Below are positions 6,121 through 7,957 of a DNA stretch of 7,957 nt, in pieces. The stretch is from positions 1 through 7,957 of the forward strand of contig CAKAPY010000054.1 of NCBI GenBank assembly GCA_916719935.1, written 5' to 3'. Each line of letters begins with the position of its first letter. Position 1 is the first letter of the stretch. A program made the position numbers and the translations under genes. Source of the stretch: an uncultured Actinomyces sp. (GTDB lineage: Bacteria; Actinomycetota; Actinomycetes; Actinomycetales; Actinomycetaceae). The notes below the pieces were generated by a model that was not told the DNA's origin, made no database searches, and saw nothing but the letters and a program-made list of their open reading frames with translations.

Positions 6121-6786
6121 CTACAACCAACCAGCTGCCCGCGCCAAGGATGCGGCCTCTGCGCGGGTACGTGCCTCCATCTTGAGTATCGCCGAGGATA
6201 CGTGGTTACGCACAGTTCCTTGACTGAGTCCCAGCGTGTGGGCGATGTCCGAGATCGTACCGCCGCGCTCAACTTCGCGTAGAACATCTGCCTCACGCGG
6301 GGTGAGCGATGACGAACCACTTGAGAGTGCTTCGACTGCAAGACTTTGATCAATCGCACGACCGCCTGCTGCGACTGTGCGTACTCCCTCTGCCAAAGCC
6401 TCGACAGGTGCGTTCTTCACCATGAAGCCCGTTGCCCCCGCATCGAGGGCACGTTGCAAGTAACCTGGACGACCGAATGTCGTCACGATCAATACGCACA
6501 CCTGGGGGAAACGGGTTCGAATTGCTTCAGTTGTCGTGATGCCGTCCATATGAGGCATTTCGATGTCGATAATTGCGACATCAACGGCAGAGTCTGTGCG
6601 TGCGGAACTCGTCGGTATTGCATCGAGTGGAGCGTTTTGCCTTTCCAAGCGGGTGAGTTCCTCAAGAACTTGCACTCCATCGGCGGCCTGCGCGACTACC
6701 TCGATGTCATGCTCCAAGTTGAGCAGCCCCGCCAAAGCTCCGCGAATCATCGCCTGATCGTCGGCCACGAGCACTCGAATTGTCAC
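6121..6786 (-). CDS. NarL/LuxR-type two-component response regulator
   Basis: A 221-residue response regulator. The receiver domain (about 3-138) has the acidic pair D9-D10, the phosphoacceptor D74 (VAIIDIEMPHMDG), T102/T103 and K124 (GFMVKNA). The C-terminal LuxR/NarL helix-turn-helix (about 159-221) has LTPREADVLREVERGGTISDIA, then LGLSQGTVRNHVSSAILKMEARTR. Phosphorylation by the kinase encoded just upstream would activate DNA binding. The receiver carries about 20 extra residues between helix 2 and strand 3 (about 46-67, Ala/Ser/Thr/Pro-rich), which moves the phosphoacceptor from its usual position near 54. The start is GTG at 6786, behind GGAGGAGG. It is closest in layout to DesR-like regulators. 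Target genes cannot be told; such pairs often control a nearby ABC transporter. Confidence 0.95.
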   Translation of the reverse strand: MTIRVLVADDQAMIRGALAGLLNLEHDIEVVAQAADGVQVLEELTRLERQNAPLDAIPTSSARTDSAVDVAIIDIEMPHMDGITTTEAIRTRFPQVCVLIVTTFGRPGYLQRALDAGATGFMVKNAPVEALAEGVRTVAAGGRAIDQSLAVEALSSGSSSLTPREADVLREVERGGTISDIAHTLGLSQGTVRNHVSSAILKMEARTRAEAASLARAAGWL

Positions 6787-6789
6787 GCC

Positions 6790-6815
6790 ACCTCCTCCGT
6801 AGCCATCTGGGCTAC
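6790..6815 (-). promoter_or_regulatory. Hairpin followed by strong ribosome site before the regulator gene
   Basis: In the 51-bp gap between kinase and regulator genes, GTAGCC (6815-6810) and GGCTAC (6804-6799) form a 6-bp stem with a 5-nt loop on the minus-strand mRNA. GGAGGAGG (6798-6791) follows immediately, 4 bases before the GTG start. The strong ribosome site supports the start. The hairpin may insulate or tune translation of the regulator, or may be chance. Confidence 0.45.
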
Positions 6816-6837
6816 TAGGTTAGCGCAGTTAGGGGCG

Positions 6838-7957
6838 CTATTCCTTGCGCTGGTTGAGCGCATCTGAGGATGGGGTCTCTTCGTAGACCGGTCCCGTGGG
6901 AAAAGTCAGGGAGATCGTCCACGTGTTTCCCGATGCGCCCCAGGCCAAACTTCCCTCGTCACCAACGAGCTCGGATAGCCCAACGAGGCCTGATCCTGAT
7001 CCCGCCGTAGAGGCCGCGTATGCGGCAGAATAACCGTCATTCCAGACGCTGACACCGTCCGGAGATAAGTGGATACGGACGAGGGAAGGGTGCGCGTGCA
7101 GGATCGCGTTCGTGACCCCCTCGCGGATCACGTGAGCGGCGGCGGCCGAACGAGGACCCGACGGTGGCTCGCCCTCGTTCGCGATCTCGGCATCAATGCG
7201 TGCGACCTCGAGCAAAGATCGTGCCTCTTGGAGTTCCTCGGAGGGGGATAGAGCGCGCGTCGCCACAACGATGCGGCGGACATCAGCCAAGGCCTCGTTA
7301 GATTGAGCCGTAACTGCACGGATTTGCTCGCGTGCGTCCTCAGTGTGTCCCTCATCCAAAAGACGACCGGCCAATTCAGAGATCATCGTGATGCCCATCA
7401 ATGACTGGCCCAAGATATCGTGCAGGTCAGTGCTCAGGCGCGCTCGCTCAGCTGCCTTCGCGCGCTGGATTGCATCCTGACGGCGTAGGCGTGCGCGAGT
7501 CGAACGCTCCATACGCCAGCGAGCCATGCCGACAAAGATGCCCACCAACGCTAGGTAACACCCCGCCCACAGGGGCTCGCCCTCCGCGTAGGCAAACACT
7601 CCAGCGATTGCAACGATTGGGACGATCCCTGCAATCACGTAGCGGCTTGGTGCTTGGAACACCCACGCAACCAGAAAGAAAGAGGTCAACATGAAGGCGT
7701 ATGGGACACCGACGCGAACCGCGTAGACGAGGTAGCTCAACGTTGTGAGCGCCAGTGCCGCGTGGGAGAGGATGAACGGCCTCGTGAAGGAGTTGCGAGC
7801 GGGCAGAGGATTGGTCAGCCACGTTGCCGAGTTAGCGATTGCGAGAAGCGCGCACAGTCCGATGATGCTCGCGCGCTGCGCCGGATCTGTCAGTTCCAGG
7901 GCATAGGCGAGGGGGAACCCCATGAACAGCATCCACGGGGCCGCCCACGCCAGGGAG
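6838..7957 (-). CDS. DesK/NarX-type sensor histidine kinase (5'-partial)
   Basis: The membrane sensor of the pair with the response regulator that follows. The reading frame is open to the window edge, so the N-terminus is missing. An ATG at 7932 exists, but the codons before it (SLAWAAPW) continue a hydrophobic helix, so it is unlikely to be the start. Numbering from that ATG, several membrane helices occupy about 1-138 (for instance 22-40, 55-72, 79-93, 98-115, 120-137). A basic linker follows (MARWRMERSTRARLRRQ). The HisKA_3 dimerisation domain has ERARLSTDLHDILGQSLMG with the phosphorylated His at 171. The HATPase domain has the N-box REGVTNAILHA and the G-box GSGSGLVGLSELV. It ends 51 bp before the regulator gene and is surely co-transcribed with it. 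There is no large extracellular domain, so the signal is probably sensed in or at the membrane, as in DesK or cell-envelope stress kinases. The signal is unknown. Confidence 0.92.
   Translation of the reverse strand, partial: SLAWAAPWMLFMGFPLAYALELTDPAQRASIIGLCALLAIANSATWLTNPLPARNSFTRPFILSHAALALTTLSYLVYAVRVGVPYAFMLTSFFLVAWVFQAPSRYVIAGIVPIVAIAGVFAYAEGEPLWAGCYLALVGIFVGMARWRMERSTRARLRRQDAIQRAKAAERARLSTDLHDILGQSLMGITMISELAGRLLDEGHTEDAREQIRAVTAQSNEALADVRRIVVATRALSPSEELQEARSLLEVARIDAEIANEGEPPSGPRSAAAAHVIREGVTNAILHAHPSLVRIHLSPDGVSVWNDGYSAAYAASTAGSGSGLVGLSELVGDEGSLAWGASGNTWTISLTFPTGPVYEETPSSDALNQRKE

Overview
The window looks like chromosomal DNA from a high-GC Gram-positive bacterium, most likely an actinomycete of the Actinomyces/Schaalia type. 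This is inferred from base composition that looks like the high 50s in percent GC, GTG starts behind strong Shine-Dalgarno sites, a probable leaderless gene, and an L7/L12-like small protein of a kind I recall from Actinobacteria. The genus is a guess from general appearance; no marker gene is present.

Left edge (1-483): a small minus-strand gene (82-330) encodes a coiled coil fused to a motif resembling the C-terminal domain of ribosomal protein L7/L12. It is divergent from the main operon. The 153-bp gap between them carries a LacI-type operator cluster and a good candidate promoter whose predicted +1 falls on the ATG of the regulator.

Centre (484-6118): five tightly packed plus-strand genes form one probable operon. 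They are a LacI-family regulator, a sugar-binding lipoprotein, two CUT1-type ABC permeases and a sulfatase with the formylglycine motif CxPSR. Gaps are 24 bp or less, with a 4-base overlap between the permeases. The lipoprotein and permeases should import an oligosaccharide or sugar derivative, and the sulfatase has no signal peptide, so it probably removes sulfate in the cytoplasm after uptake. The LacI protein would sense the sugar or a breakdown product and repress its own operon. No transport ATPase and no sulfatase-maturing enzyme are encoded in the window, so both must come from elsewhere. The sulfated substrate is unknown; sulfated host glycan fragments are the most natural guess.

Right edge (6121-7957): a minus-strand two-component system converges on the operon with only 2 bp between stop codons. 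A membrane histidine kinase of the DesK/NarX type (cut by the window end) lies upstream of a NarL/LuxR-type response regulator. Nothing in the sequence links it to the sulfatase operon. A 7-bp perfect stem-loop inside the last sulfatase codons may serve as a terminator for one or both strands. No tRNA, rRNA, CRISPR array, insertion sequence or phage gene was seen.
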